Source: Caldilineaceae bacterium (GTDB taxonomy: Bacteria; Chloroflexota; Anaerolineae; Caldilineales; Caldilineaceae). Taken from it: a stretch of DNA of 47,697 bases. Numbering within the stretch: position 1 is the stretch's first letter; every line of letters begins with the position of its first letter. Below, one piece after another: positions 39,861 to 47,697 of the stretch. The stretch is from assembly GCA_019637645.1 (NCBI GenBank), contig JAHBVH010000066.1, positions 1 to 47,697 of the forward strand, written 5' to 3'. A model generated the notes under the pieces. That model saw only the letters and a list, made by a program, of their open reading frames with translations. It ran no database searches and was not told where the DNA came from. The position numbers and the translations under genes were made by a program.

Positions 39861-40931
39861 TTAATCGAACAGAAATTTTCCCCGCGCTAGGATCGGCTCC
39901 CCATCCAAATAAACAGTGCCTTCTTGGCGTGTATCCTTGATAATATCCCAGTGGATGGCCGACTGATTGGTGCCGCCGGTTTCGGGGTAGGCACGGCCCA
40001 ACGCTAGGTGGACCGTGCCGCCAATCTTTTCGTCGATGAGAATATCTTTGCAGAAGTGGGTGACCTGGGCATTGACGCCAAAGGCAAATTCGCCGATGAG
40101 GCTAGCGCCCGCGTCACTCTGAACAATGGCTTGTAAGAATTCCTGGTTCGTGCTTGCCGTGGCTTCGACGAGCTTGCCCTGCTGCCAGCGGAGGCGGATG
40201 TCGTGCATGAGGCGGCCACTGAGCACGCCAGGAAATTCAAAGTAGATCTCCCCATCAATCGTCTCCGGATGGGGTGCGGTCATAATTTCACCGTCGGGCA
40301 GGTTGAGTTTACCATCGCCCACCACCCACTGGCGACCTGCCACCGAAAAGCGTAAATCGGTCCCTTTGCCCACAATGTGGATCTCTCTTCCTTGTTCTAA
40401 GCGGCGCGCCCAGCGTTGCCAGGTTGCGACCTCCCGCGGCCAGTCGAGGAGGCAGGCATCGAAAAACATGTCGGTGATGGTCGCGAGATCCGTCTCCGCT
40501 TGTTGGGCAAAGGCGGCATTGGGTACCCGCAGCAGACACCAGCGTGTCTGTTGCCAGCGCAGGGTCGAGATCTTGCCTTGGGCGCGCTGATTTAGGGTCA
40601 GTCGCTCGGTGGGAATGTCGGCCAGCTCATAGAGATTATGCGCACCGCGCAACCCAATATAGACATCGGCCCAGGCCATGCCATAGGCTTCGATTGCGGG
40701 CAGCCAGGTTAGTTGCGCCTGATTACCATACTTAAGCAAGGCATGGCGGAGGGTTTCGGATAAAAATTGGACTTGGGGCAAAGCGCCTGCTTGGATACAA
40801 GCGGCATAGACTGCCTGTACTAAGGGCAGTGTCTCTACCTCGCCCATGGCGATCATCACCTTTTCGCCTGGTTTGACCGCGACAGAATAGTTGACGATCA
40901 ACTCCCCTAGAGCTTGCCAACGCTTGTCCAT
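39861..40931 (-). CDS. Aminopeptidase, peptidase family M29
   Basis: 356 residues. The N-terminus 'RWQALGELIVNYSVAVKPGEKVMI' and the segments 'GEIMTAPHPETIDGEIYFEFPG', 'LIGEFAFGVN' (Glu ligand), 'DEKIGGTVHLALGRAYPETGG' (Glu and His) and 'SAIHWDIIKD' (His, Asp) reproduce the two-metal site of M29 enzymes such as AmpS and aminopeptidase T. It removes N-terminal residues from peptides in the cytoplasm. It is somewhat shorter than the usual 400 or so residues. It converges on the small lipoprotein gene with only 11 bp between the two stops. Confidence 0.9.
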   Translation of the reverse strand: MDKRWQALGELIVNYSVAVKPGEKVMIAMGEVETLPLVQAVYAACIQAGALPQVQFLSETLRHALLKYGNQAQLTWLPAIEAYGMAWADVYIGLRGAHNLYELADIPTERLTLNQRAQGKISTLRWQQTRWCLLRVPNAAFAQQAETDLATITDMFFDACLLDWPREVATWQRWARRLEQGREIHIVGKGTDLRFSVAGRQWVVGDGKLNLPDGEIMTAPHPETIDGEIYFEFPGVLSGRLMHDIRLRWQQGKLVEATASTNQEFLQAIVQSDAGASLIGEFAFGVNAQVTHFCKDILIDEKIGGTVHLALGRAYPETGGTNQSAIHWDIIKDTRQEGTVYLDGEPILARGKFLFD

Positions 40932-40950
40932 GGTTCTCTCTTTCTGATGG

Positions 40951-41075
40951 GCGCGCTGTCAGCGAATTTTTAGAGCGAATTGAGCGGATTCGTCGCCACA
41001 AATCCGTTCCTCTATGGTGGATCCTAGAACGGATTGCGGACAGGTAATCTGTTCTACAAGTTGCGGACAGCGCGC
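40951..41075. repeat. Nested inverted repeats between M29 and BtpA genes (MITE-like)
   Basis: The outer pair GCGCGCTGTC (40951-40960) / GACAGCGCGC (41066-41075) encloses an inner hairpin AATCCGTTC (41001-41009) / GAACGGATT (41027-41035). The 125-bp unit fills almost the whole gap and has no coding capacity. It could be a MITE relic or a BtpA-gene terminator. Confidence 0.5.
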
Positions 41076-41082
41076 TCTCGTT

Positions 41083-41904
41083 CTAGGCGCGCAGTTCTTT
41101 CACCTTGGCCATAAAGGTCTTGACTCGACGTTCATCCACGGGATTCCAAATATACCCATCCTCTTTAAAGGTCGTGCCGACGACCGCCCCATCGGCCACG
41201 GCTAGCTGGGCGGTGACATTTTCCAGCTTGACACCTGTGTTCGCAAAGACGGGCGTGGTTGGGATGGCTTCTTTGACTTGGCGCAAGGTCTCCTGGGACG
41301 TTTCGACCCCAGCCGTTAGCCCGGAGACACAGATGACATCGGGATTTGTGTTGAAAACGGTGGAGCGGGCAATGGAGGCTACATCGCGTTGGGCGAGGTA
41401 GACGGCTGCTTCGGGCACGATGTTATAGAAGCGTTTTATTTGTTGACCGCCAATGGCATGTTGGTGGCGCACGACTTCCCCACAATTTGTATTCCACAGG
41501 CCAAAATCACTAGCATAGACACCGGTAAAGATCTCACGGACAAAGGCCGCGCCGGTGGCGACTGCGAGGTCGATCGATGCTTTGGCATCCCACAAGACGT
41601 TGACCCCAAAGGGCACCGTAATCTCTCGCCGCAACTCGCCGATGATCCGTGCCATACTCACATAGGTGATCGGTTCTACCTTCAGTAAGTAGGGCAGGCT
41701 ATATTCATTGGAGAACATGACCGCGTCGACACCGCCCGCTTGTAATGCATGCAGGTCTTGCCGCGCCTGATCGAGCACCCATTCGAGTCCGCGCGCTGGG
41801 GTATAGGCTGGGTCACCAGGGAGCGCGTGCAGATGGCACATGGCAATGATCGGTTTCGAGCTGTCAAAGAGCGAATGAACCCACTCAAGTGGGAAAGATT
41901 GCAT
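41083..41904 (-). CDS. BtpA/SgcQ family TIM-barrel protein
   Basis: 273 residues. 'PIIAMCHLHALPGDPAY' at the N-terminus, 'GGVDAVMFSNEYSLPY', 'PFGVNVLWDAKASIDLAVATGAAFVREIFTGVYASDFG' and 'VFANTGVKLENV' are typical for the family. BtpA is needed for photosystem I in cyanobacteria, but most homologues (SgcQ type) are found in non-photosynthetic bacteria near sugar genes, where the substrate is unknown; a phosphosugar- or nucleoside-related aldolase/lyase-like role is only a guess. AGAAGGAG precedes the ATG. Confidence 0.85.
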   Translation of the reverse strand: MQSFPLEWVHSLFDSSKPIIAMCHLHALPGDPAYTPARGLEWVLDQARQDLHALQAGGVDAVMFSNEYSLPYLLKVEPITYVSMARIIGELRREITVPFGVNVLWDAKASIDLAVATGAAFVREIFTGVYASDFGLWNTNCGEVVRHQHAIGGQQIKRFYNIVPEAAVYLAQRDVASIARSTVFNTNPDVICVSGLTAGVETSQETLRQVKEAIPTTPVFANTGVKLENVTAQLAVADGAVVGTTFKEDGYIWNPVDERRVKTFMAKVKELRA

Positions 41905-42393
41905 GGTGAAAGGCTCCTTCTACTGTGATTGTCTCGTGATAGGATGTGTTGGCGTCCGCTGCCATTCTACTGGTTAGGTCGGTTCAATACCAAAATTAGA
42001 AGAACAACTCAGCGCGTTTTGTCCAAAAGTTAATAAGATTTACCATTTTTGTCCTAAGCCAACTTTGTGCACTTTATGGTATGATGATAATCATATATAA
42101 TTGGTTACTCGTAAGTTTACACACCGTATGATTCAGCCTGATCTAGCCAACAAAGAGATTATGCGAATCGTCTATCGCTTTAGCTAAGCGATAATGTCCT
42201 CAAAAGTCGCCTACCTGCTGCTTGCTCACTGGCTACTTCGTCGCCGCGACTTTGCTATGATTTGTTCTAATGCTCTCCTTCATCAAGCGCTCACCTAAAC
42301 GGACTGTTACGTGCAATTATTGCTTATTTACGCAGTTCACCCTACATCCCCCTTTACGAGATGCGACTCAGTAATCAGTACGGAGTAGGTAAT
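41905..42393 (+). promoter_or_regulatory. Leader region of the hybrid kinase gene with candidate operator/promoter (42080-42101)
   Basis: The gap holds no gene. TATGAT-gata-ATCATA (42080-42095) is a perfect 6-bp inverted repeat directly followed by TATAAT (42096-42101), which would place an operator over the promoter spacer. The -35 is poor. A transcript from here would have a leader of nearly 290 nt before the ATG at 42394. Confidence 0.35.
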
Positions 42394-45300
42394 ATGTACG
42401 GATATAGAGACAAAGAATCGAGTTTATCCTCCTTACCAACGAAAGACTCCGCAGAGCATTTTCGGCTGTTGGTGGAAGGTATTCAAGATTATGCCATTTT
42501 TATGTTGGATTGCCATGGCAATGTCTTGACTTGGAATGCTGGTGCCGAACAGATTAAGGGGTATGCTGCTCCCGAGATTCTCGGTCAACATTTTTCTTGC
42601 TTCTATCGGCCATCTGAAGTCGCGCAGGGGATTCCCCAACAGCATTTACGCCAAGCCGTCCAAGCGGGACGGAACGAGGACAACGACTGGCGTGTGCGTA
42701 AAGATGGGTCGTTATTTTGGGCGAACTGCGTCCTCACCGCGCTCTATGATGAAACGGGCCAGCTTCAGGGCTTTGCAAAAGTGACACGCGACATCACCCA
42801 ACGCCATTACACCGAGCAACGCGTGGTCGAAAATGAGCGTCTTCTTTCCCAATTGATTGTGGCTGCCAATGATGCCATCTTACTGGCTGATGAACAGCAG
42901 CAGATTCTTCTGTTTAATCCCGCCGCCGAGAGGCTTTTCCGTTGTAGTGCGATCAGCGCGTTAGGACAGCCCCTCGAAAGATTTATACCCGAGCGTTTTC
43001 GGACTGTACATCGGGCTCATTTCCACACCCTTACCCGTAGCAATGGTCACCACCGCAAAGTAGGCAAGTTATGGGTTACTTATGCTGTCCGTGCGGATGG
43101 TGAGGAGGTGCCTGTTGAAGCTTCGCTGGCTCAGATTGAGGTAGGGGGGCGCCAGTTCTTTATGGTCATTTCGCGTGACATCAGTCAGCGTATCCAAAAT
43201 GAAGCAGCCTTGCGCGATCGCCTTGCCTTTCAAGAGCAGCTTGCCCGATTAGTTGCAATGCTGCCTGGCGCGCTCTGTACTTTTGCGCGCCGTCCTAATG
43301 GCTCCTATGAGATGCCCTATGCCTCACCGGCTGTTGAAGAGATCTATGGGCTCGATCCTCACTTGATCCTGGCCGATGCTTCACTACTATTTCGGCTGAT
43401 TCACCCTGATGACGCCGCGCTGATTTGTGGCGCTATGGAAGAAGCTGCGCGTGACCATTCCTTATGGAGCGCCGAATATCGTGTGCAACATCCCCAGAAA
43501 GGCGAAATTTGGGTGGAGGCCGTTGCTACGCCCGAAGTAGAGCCGGATGGTACAATTTTTTGGCATAGCTTTATGCAGGATATTACGGTGCGCAAGCAGA
43601 ATGAAGCCGCGCTCCATGCAAGCGAGCAGAGCTTTCGTGATTTAGCGGATGCGATGCCACATATTGTCTTTGTGACAAACCCGCAAGGTAAATTTCTTTA
43701 TATGAGCCGCCATGCGCGTGAGATTCTCATCCCCATTATCCATGGTCAGTGGTTGGTCATTTTTCACCCCGAGGATCGCGCCCTCGTCGCTAGCCATTGG
43801 CAACAGGCACTGAGCACAGGCCAGCCCTTCGAACTGGAGCATCGGGTTCAAATGGCTTGGGGGGAATACCGCTGGTTTCTTGGCCGCACGGTGCCGATCC
43901 GTAACGATGCCGGTATGATTATCAAATGGTATGGCACAGCTACGGATATTCATGATCAGAAGATCGCCGAAGCCGCTGTACGCGAGGCAAAACGAACAAC
44001 CGAAAAACATTTGGCGCGGATGCAGACCGTCATGGCGACCATTTTGGATGGCTTGATTGTTACTGATGCAACCGGCAAGATTCTCGAGATGAACCAAACG
44101 GCCTTGCAACGCTATGGTTTTAAGGATATTGTCGAAGCGCACGCCCAGGCAGAGGCGCTCAACTTGGAGTTTGCCCTTTATACGGCAAGCGGCGAGCCCA
44201 TACCCCCGACTATGTGGCCGTTGCGTCGTGTCTTGCAGGGAGAGGTGCTTGCTGCGCAGGAGGTGTTTATTCGGCGAACCTCTACCGGCCAAGAATCAAT
44301 GATGAGTATTAGCGGTGCACCGGTGCGCGGTGCCGACGGCGCAATTGAGTTAGCTGTGCTCACCTATCATGATGTGACTGAACGGCGGCGCGCCGAGACT
44401 GAATTACGTCGGACGACCGAATTGCTGCGGGCGGTGACTGATGGCACGACCGACGCTGTCTTTGTCAAGGATCGGCAAGGTCGCTATTTGCTCTTTAACC
44501 CGGCCGCGGCTCAGTTTGTGGGGCGCTCGGCTAATGAAGCCTTGGGTAGAGATGATAGCGAACTCTTCTCGCTGGAAAGCGCTCGTCGCATCAAGGAGCG
44601 TGATCAGTGGGTGATGAACGCTGGGCAGGCCATAATGACCGAAGATCAGTTGACGGCAGCGGGGGTGACACGGACCTATTTTTCGACGAAAGCACCCTAT
44701 CGCGATGAGCAGGGGAATATCATCGGTGTGATCGGTGTTTCGCGTGATGTCACTGCGCGGAAACAAGCCGAGGATGCGCTGCAGGCTAGTGAGAAACGGC
44801 TGCACTTGGCCTTGTTGGCGGCCCAACTGGGGGCTTGGGAATGGGAGCGGGAGCAGGGGGTTATTTTCTGCTCGCCGCAATGTTATGCAATCTTTGGGGT
44901 CGAACGATTTGATGATGCTCTGGATAGTTTTGTCCGGCTAATTCACCCTGACGATTTTGAACGGGTCTTGGCGGCGCTGGGGGATGCCATGACCAAGAAG
45001 CAGGTCTATACGGTTGAATTTCGGATCGTTCTGACTAATGGTGAGATACGCTGGATTTCAACGCTAGGCCAAGGAACCTATGATGAAGCGGGCAACCTCG
45101 TGCGGGTGATTGGAACAGTCCAAGATATTACCCAACGCGTGCAATTGGAAGAGCAATTGCGCCAATCACAGAAAATGGAGGCGGTAGGGCGATTGGCTGG
45201 GGGGGTGGCACATGATTTTAACAATCTACTCACCGTCATTAATGGCTATAGTGACCTCTTACTCACCAAATTAAGTCCCGATGACCGCAATCGCAATTTT

Positions 45301-46296
45301 GTCGCGAATATCCAGCATGCCGGTGAACGTGCCGCAGCCTTGACCCGTCAATTATTAGCCTTTAGCCGCAAGCAACTCTTAAACCCGCGCATTATCAACC
45401 TTAATGAAGTGATTGCTGATATTGAAACAATGCTTACGCGCTTGATCGGTGAGGATATTCTCTTGACAACTGTGCTCTCGCCTACGGCAAGCTCTGTGAA
45501 AGTCGATCCGCACCAGATTGAACAAGTGGTGATCAATCTGGCGGTAAATGCTCGCGATGCGATGCCACAAGGGGGCAGGTTAACTATCGAAACCTGTGAT
45601 GTTGAGCTAGATGAAGCCTATAGCCGTCTGTACCCCGAGTGTAAAGCGGGTCGCTATGTCCAGCTCACCGTTATCGACACGGGCTGTGGCATGTCGGCGG
45701 ATGTCAAAGCCCATATCTTTGAACCCTTTTTTACGACCAAAAGCGTCGGTAAAGGAACGGGACTAGGCTTGGCAACGGTCTTTGGCATTATCAAGCAGAG
45801 TGATGGACACATTACGGTTCACAGCGAGGTCAATGTTGGCAGCTGCTTTACTATTTACTTGCCTGTGGTGGCTCCAAGTAGCGGTCCAATGCCGCCTACG
45901 TTGGAGAGCGCGCCTGTTCTACATGGCACTGAAACCATTCTGTTGGTCGAGGATGAAGATGCTGTACGTCAAATCGCCAAGCTGGCTTTAGAAATGCACG
46001 GTTATCAAGTATTGGAGGCCAGCAATGGCCGCCAGGCACTGGCCCTGTTCGAGCAACATTTGGGGCCATTGCATCTACTGGTAACCGATGTGATCATGCC
46101 GGAGATGAGTGGCCGCCAACTGGCCCAGCAGCTCCAGCACCGGTTGGCCTCCTTAAAAATCCTCTTTATGAGTGGCTATATTGAGGATGTGATCTTGCAG
46201 CAGGAGATTATGACTTTCAAAGATGCTTTCCTCCATAAACCTTTTTCGCCCCTCGCCTTGACGAAAAAAGTGTATGATGTGTTGCGAAAGTGCTGA
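42394..46296 (+). CDS. Seven-PAS hybrid sensor histidine kinase with C-terminal receiver
   Basis: 1300 residues from the ATG at 42394 (GTAGG upstream; an ATG at 42361 would add 11 residues). No membrane helix is visible, so it is probably cytoplasmic. Seven PAS/PAC units follow one another up to about residue 920, each ending in a 'DITxR/DVTxR' type linker. The kinase core has the H-box 'LAGGVAHDFNNLLTVI', N-box 'NLAVNARDAMPQGG', 'DTGCGMS' and 'GKGTGLGLATV'. The final receiver domain has 'ILLVEDEDAVRQ', 'LLVTDVIMPEMSG' (phospho-acceptor Asp) and 'FLHKPFSP' (Lys). No output domain is attached. The many PAS units suggest sensing of redox, light or small ligands through bound cofactors. Confidence 0.93.
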   Translation: MYGYRDKESSLSSLPTKDSAEHFRLLVEGIQDYAIFMLDCHGNVLTWNAGAEQIKGYAAPEILGQHFSCFYRPSEVAQGIPQQHLRQAVQAGRNEDNDWRVRKDGSLFWANCVLTALYDETGQLQGFAKVTRDITQRHYTEQRVVENERLLSQLIVAANDAILLADEQQQILLFNPAAERLFRCSAISALGQPLERFIPERFRTVHRAHFHTLTRSNGHHRKVGKLWVTYAVRADGEEVPVEASLAQIEVGGRQFFMVISRDISQRIQNEAALRDRLAFQEQLARLVAMLPGALCTFARRPNGSYEMPYASPAVEEIYGLDPHLILADASLLFRLIHPDDAALICGAMEEAARDHSLWSAEYRVQHPQKGEIWVEAVATPEVEPDGTIFWHSFMQDITVRKQNEAALHASEQSFRDLADAMPHIVFVTNPQGKFLYMSRHAREILIPIIHGQWLVIFHPEDRALVASHWQQALSTGQPFELEHRVQMAWGEYRWFLGRTVPIRNDAGMIIKWYGTATDIHDQKIAEAAVREAKRTTEKHLARMQTVMATILDGLIVTDATGKILEMNQTALQRYGFKDIVEAHAQAEALNLEFALYTASGEPIPPTMWPLRRVLQGEVLAAQEVFIRRTSTGQESMMSISGAPVRGADGAIELAVLTYHDVTERRRAETELRRTTELLRAVTDGTTDAVFVKDRQGRYLLFNPAAAQFVGRSANEALGRDDSELFSLESARRIKERDQWVMNAGQAIMTEDQLTAAGVTRTYFSTKAPYRDEQGNIIGVIGVSRDVTARKQAEDALQASEKRLHLALLAAQLGAWEWEREQGVIFCSPQCYAIFGVERFDDALDSFVRLIHPDDFERVLAALGDAMTKKQVYTVEFRIVLTNGEIRWISTLGQGTYDEAGNLVRVIGTVQDITQRVQLEEQLRQSQKMEAVGRLAGGVAHDFNNLLTVINGYSDLLLTKLSPDDRNRNFVANIQHAGERAAALTRQLLAFSRKQLLNPRIINLNEVIADIETMLTRLIGEDILLTTVLSPTASSVKVDPHQIEQVVINLAVNARDAMPQGGRLTIETCDVELDEAYSRLYPECKAGRYVQLTVIDTGCGMSADVKAHIFEPFFTTKSVGKGTGLGLATVFGIIKQSDGHITVHSEVNVGSCFTIYLPVVAPSSGPMPPTLESAPVLHGTETILLVEDEDAVRQIAKLALEMHGYQVLEASNGRQALALFEQHLGPLHLLVTDVIMPEMSGRQLAQQLQHRLASLKILFMSGYIEDVILQQEIMTFKDAFLHKPFSPLALTKKVYDVLRKC

Positions 46297-46302
46297 ACGG
46301 CA

Positions 46303-46355
46303 GCAAGGTAGACAAAGAAGCGCAGCAAACGAGCGTTTTCTGCTGTCTACCTTGC
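46303..46355 (+). terminator. Hairpin after the hybrid kinase gene
   Basis: GCAAGGTAGACA (46303-46314) pairs perfectly with TGTCTACCTTGC (46344-46355), with an inner AGCA/TGCT pair. It lies 7 bp after the stop. There is no T-run, so it may be a processing or Rho-related structure. The remaining gap to 46712 shows nothing but pyrimidine-rich repeats (CTCCCTGTTC, about 46389-46417). Confidence 0.5.
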
Positions 46356-46712
46356 ACCTGATGGCTCTAGACCGCAATCGCTAGCTGCCTCCCTGTTCGC
46401 TCCTCCCTGTTCCCTCTATCCTTCGCTATACCTTTTTCTGTATCCTGGTCTATTTCATAGGAAGCTCTTATCGGGCATGATAGAGCCGTAGTTGTAGGCG
46501 GGCCACAAACGGTGAGGCCATCTAGAAGGTATGAATGATGATCCGCACAGGATATTGTTCGTTATTCATTTCCGCGACAGATGAGCAAACAATCCCTGGC
46601 GAGAACAGCTTTCTCTACAGGGAGAATGGCCAAACAGCTAGGCGATTTTATGTGAGCCACTGGGCTGACAACCTTAGTTTGAAACAAAGACGGGAAGAAA
46701 GGAAAGACTATC

Positions 46713-47024
46713 ATGCGCTATGTAATCTCTGCATTGCTCCTGGCTACGCTTTTGATGGCGGCCTGTGCCCCTGCGGGGACAACCCCGACGGCCACACCAA
46801 CGGCTGAGACTATTGTTGTGACGCCAGCGGCAACAGAAACCCCAGCAACCAGTACCGAGATCACCGATACCGAAGAAATGACTGATACCACCGATATGAC
46901 CGATACCGAAGAAATGACGGACACCATGGAAATGACTGGTACTACCGAAATGACGGACACCATGGGGATCACAGATACCTTAGAATTAACTGACACCGAG
47001 ACTGTCACTGGTACAGGTGGATGA
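46713..47024 (+). CDS. Small lipoprotein with Thr/Asp/Glu hexapeptide repeats
   Basis: 103 residues. GAAAGGAAAG lies before the ATG. The signal peptide ends in the lipobox 'LLMAAC' and a Thr/Pro/Ala-rich linker follows. From about residue 50 the protein consists of eight six-residue units of the pattern T-[DG]-T-x-[EDG]-hydrophobic (TDTEEM, TDTTDM, TDTMEM, TGTTEM...), encoded by 18-bp DNA repeats. It is strongly acidic and probably surface exposed. No family recognised; such low-complexity lipoproteins occur widely in Chloroflexota. Function unknown. Confidence 0.65.
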   Translation: MRYVISALLLATLLMAACAPAGTTPTATPTAETIVVTPAATETPATSTEITDTEEMTDTTDMTDTEEMTDTMEMTGTTEMTDTMGITDTLELTDTETVTGTGG

Positions 47025-47298
47025 CCCTACGCTCTCTGCCAATGCAAGGCGATTGAAGCAATCTATAGACCAACGTCGTATCAAAGGGCTTGCAGCGGAG
47101 AATTCAATGGCCTGTTGATGCCCAATGACTGTGCTGCAGTGGGCCTGCATTGACGGTACGGATTGGTCTTCAATTGCTCGAACGCCTTGGCAAGGTAGAG
47201 CGGCGATGATGTGCCCACGCCCTACCGTTTAGATAACCTATCCCTGTTGTATTGTTTACAACTTTCCTAATCACTCTTTCTACAGAAAGGTAAAGATC

Positions 47299-47571
47299 AT
47301 GATTAACTTTATTGTTTGGATTATTGTTGGTGCGGTGATCGGTTGGATTGCTAGCATGGTGATGCGGACCAATGCCCAACAAGGTTTCTTTTTGGATATT
47401 ATTGTTGGGATTGTTGGTGCTTTCCTCGGTGGTCTATTGATTGCGCCGCTCTTGGGTACGGGCACCATCAATCAGAATGACTTTAGTGTCTCGGGTCTGC
47501 TCGTCTCCTTGCTCGGTGCTGTCATCCTCCTGGGGATTGTGAATCTATTCCGGCGGGGCTCAGTTCGTTAG
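47299..47571 (+). CDS. GlsB/YeaQ/YmgE-family small membrane protein
   Basis: 90 residues with AAAGG 10 bases before the ATG. Three hydrophobic stretches: 'IVWIIVGAVIGWIASMVM', 'IIVGIVGAFLGGLLIAPLLG' and 'LLVSLLGAVILLGIVNLF', with the Gly-rich GxxxG-type spacing of the transglycosylase-associated (YeaQ/YmgE) family. These proteins are induced by stress in several bacteria, but their molecular role is not known. The C-terminus is basic (FRRGSVR). The gene stands alone; no gene is seen in the final 126 bp. Confidence 0.88.
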   Translation: MINFIVWIIVGAVIGWIASMVMRTNAQQGFFLDIIVGIVGAFLGGLLIAPLLGTGTINQNDFSVSGLLVSLLGAVILLGIVNLFRRGSVR

Positions 47572-47697
47572 TCTGCTCTTTGCGAATGCAGACTAACCAC
47601 TACGGGCTACTACGGGGTGAGCAACCAGCGGTGGTATAAACCTTGTTGCCACCTTTCCTAAAGCGAAGTAGTTTGCCATTGTGGGCTTCTGTGGCCC

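Noticed and set aside
41083..41904. Photosynthesis gene (BtpA as photosystem I factor)
   Set aside because: The family name comes from cyanobacteria, but there are no other photosynthesis genes in the window and most family members are unrelated to photosystems.
46535..46807. 90-codon plus-strand frame overlapping the start of the hexapeptide lipoprotein gene
   Set aside because: It overlaps the better gene, which has a signal peptide and ribosome-binding site, and its second half is that gene read in another frame.

Overview
The window is one stretch of a mid-GC (roughly 55-58 %, judged by eye) bacterial chromosome, gene-dense and with no phage, plasmid or transposase gene. The gene set (MurJ, RuvA/RuvC, YebC, EF-P, PyrG, FTR1 with an imelysin-type lipoprotein, a membrane HdrD-like Fe-S reductase, many lipoproteins) and the abundance of short palindromic intergenic repeats fit a Chloroflexota bacterium, perhaps of the Anaerolineae/Caldilineae type. 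That placement is inference from gene content only.

Layout. 1-5.6 kb: carbohydrate and carbon metabolism (a 5'-cut zinc-type dehydrogenase, a NagB-like isomerase, a 2-hydroxyacid dehydrogenase, a GH4 glycosidase, a MazG-like pyrophosphohydrolase). Between two convergent genes here sits a compact cassette: a four-helix-bundle (S23/Avd-like) gene bracketed by inverted arrays of a 7-bp repeat. 5.8-13 kb: thioredoxin reductase, lipid II flippase MurJ (its 3' end appears to be cut short by a 72-bp perfect-inverted-repeat element with TA at both ends), small membrane proteins, an orphan OmpR-type regulator, a threonine dehydratase and tRNA-Thr(CGU). 13-22.2 kb, minus strand: EF-P, RuvA, a second OmpR-type regulator, YebC-RuvC, CTP synthase, a GNAT protein and a membrane Fe-S oxidoreductase. 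22.5-36.6 kb, minus strand: a cobamide/iron block. A cobalamin riboswitch with a strong promoter and an intrinsic terminator leads into a [2Fe-2S] protein and a BtuF-BtuC-BtuD-type importer, followed by CobQ, a NagB, PduO-type adenosyltransferase, ferrochelatase, CobS, then imelysin/EfeO-like + FTR1 iron uptake and a CbiR-like cobamide-remodelling enzyme. Together these describe import, remodelling, adenosylation and nucleotide-loop assembly of corrinoids rather than full de novo synthesis; no early corrin-ring genes are in the window. 36.8-47.6 kb: a Tat/lipoprotein GH3, SerC, small lipoproteins, an M29 aminopeptidase, a BtpA-family protein, a seven-PAS hybrid histidine kinase and a GlsB/YeaQ-type membrane protein.

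Most notable signals: (1) the four-helix-bundle gene with inverted heptad arrays; (2) a cobalamin riboswitch whose peripheral segment, between the conserved core and the B12 box, holds an AT-rich inverted repeat that also has a 7-nt period and whose two arms differ by exactly one heptad; (3) the MITE-like element that supplies the stop codon of murJ; (4) several families of dispersed palindromes. (1) and (2) together suggest a heptad-repeat element class in this genome, once with and once without its putative protein gene; this link is an inference.
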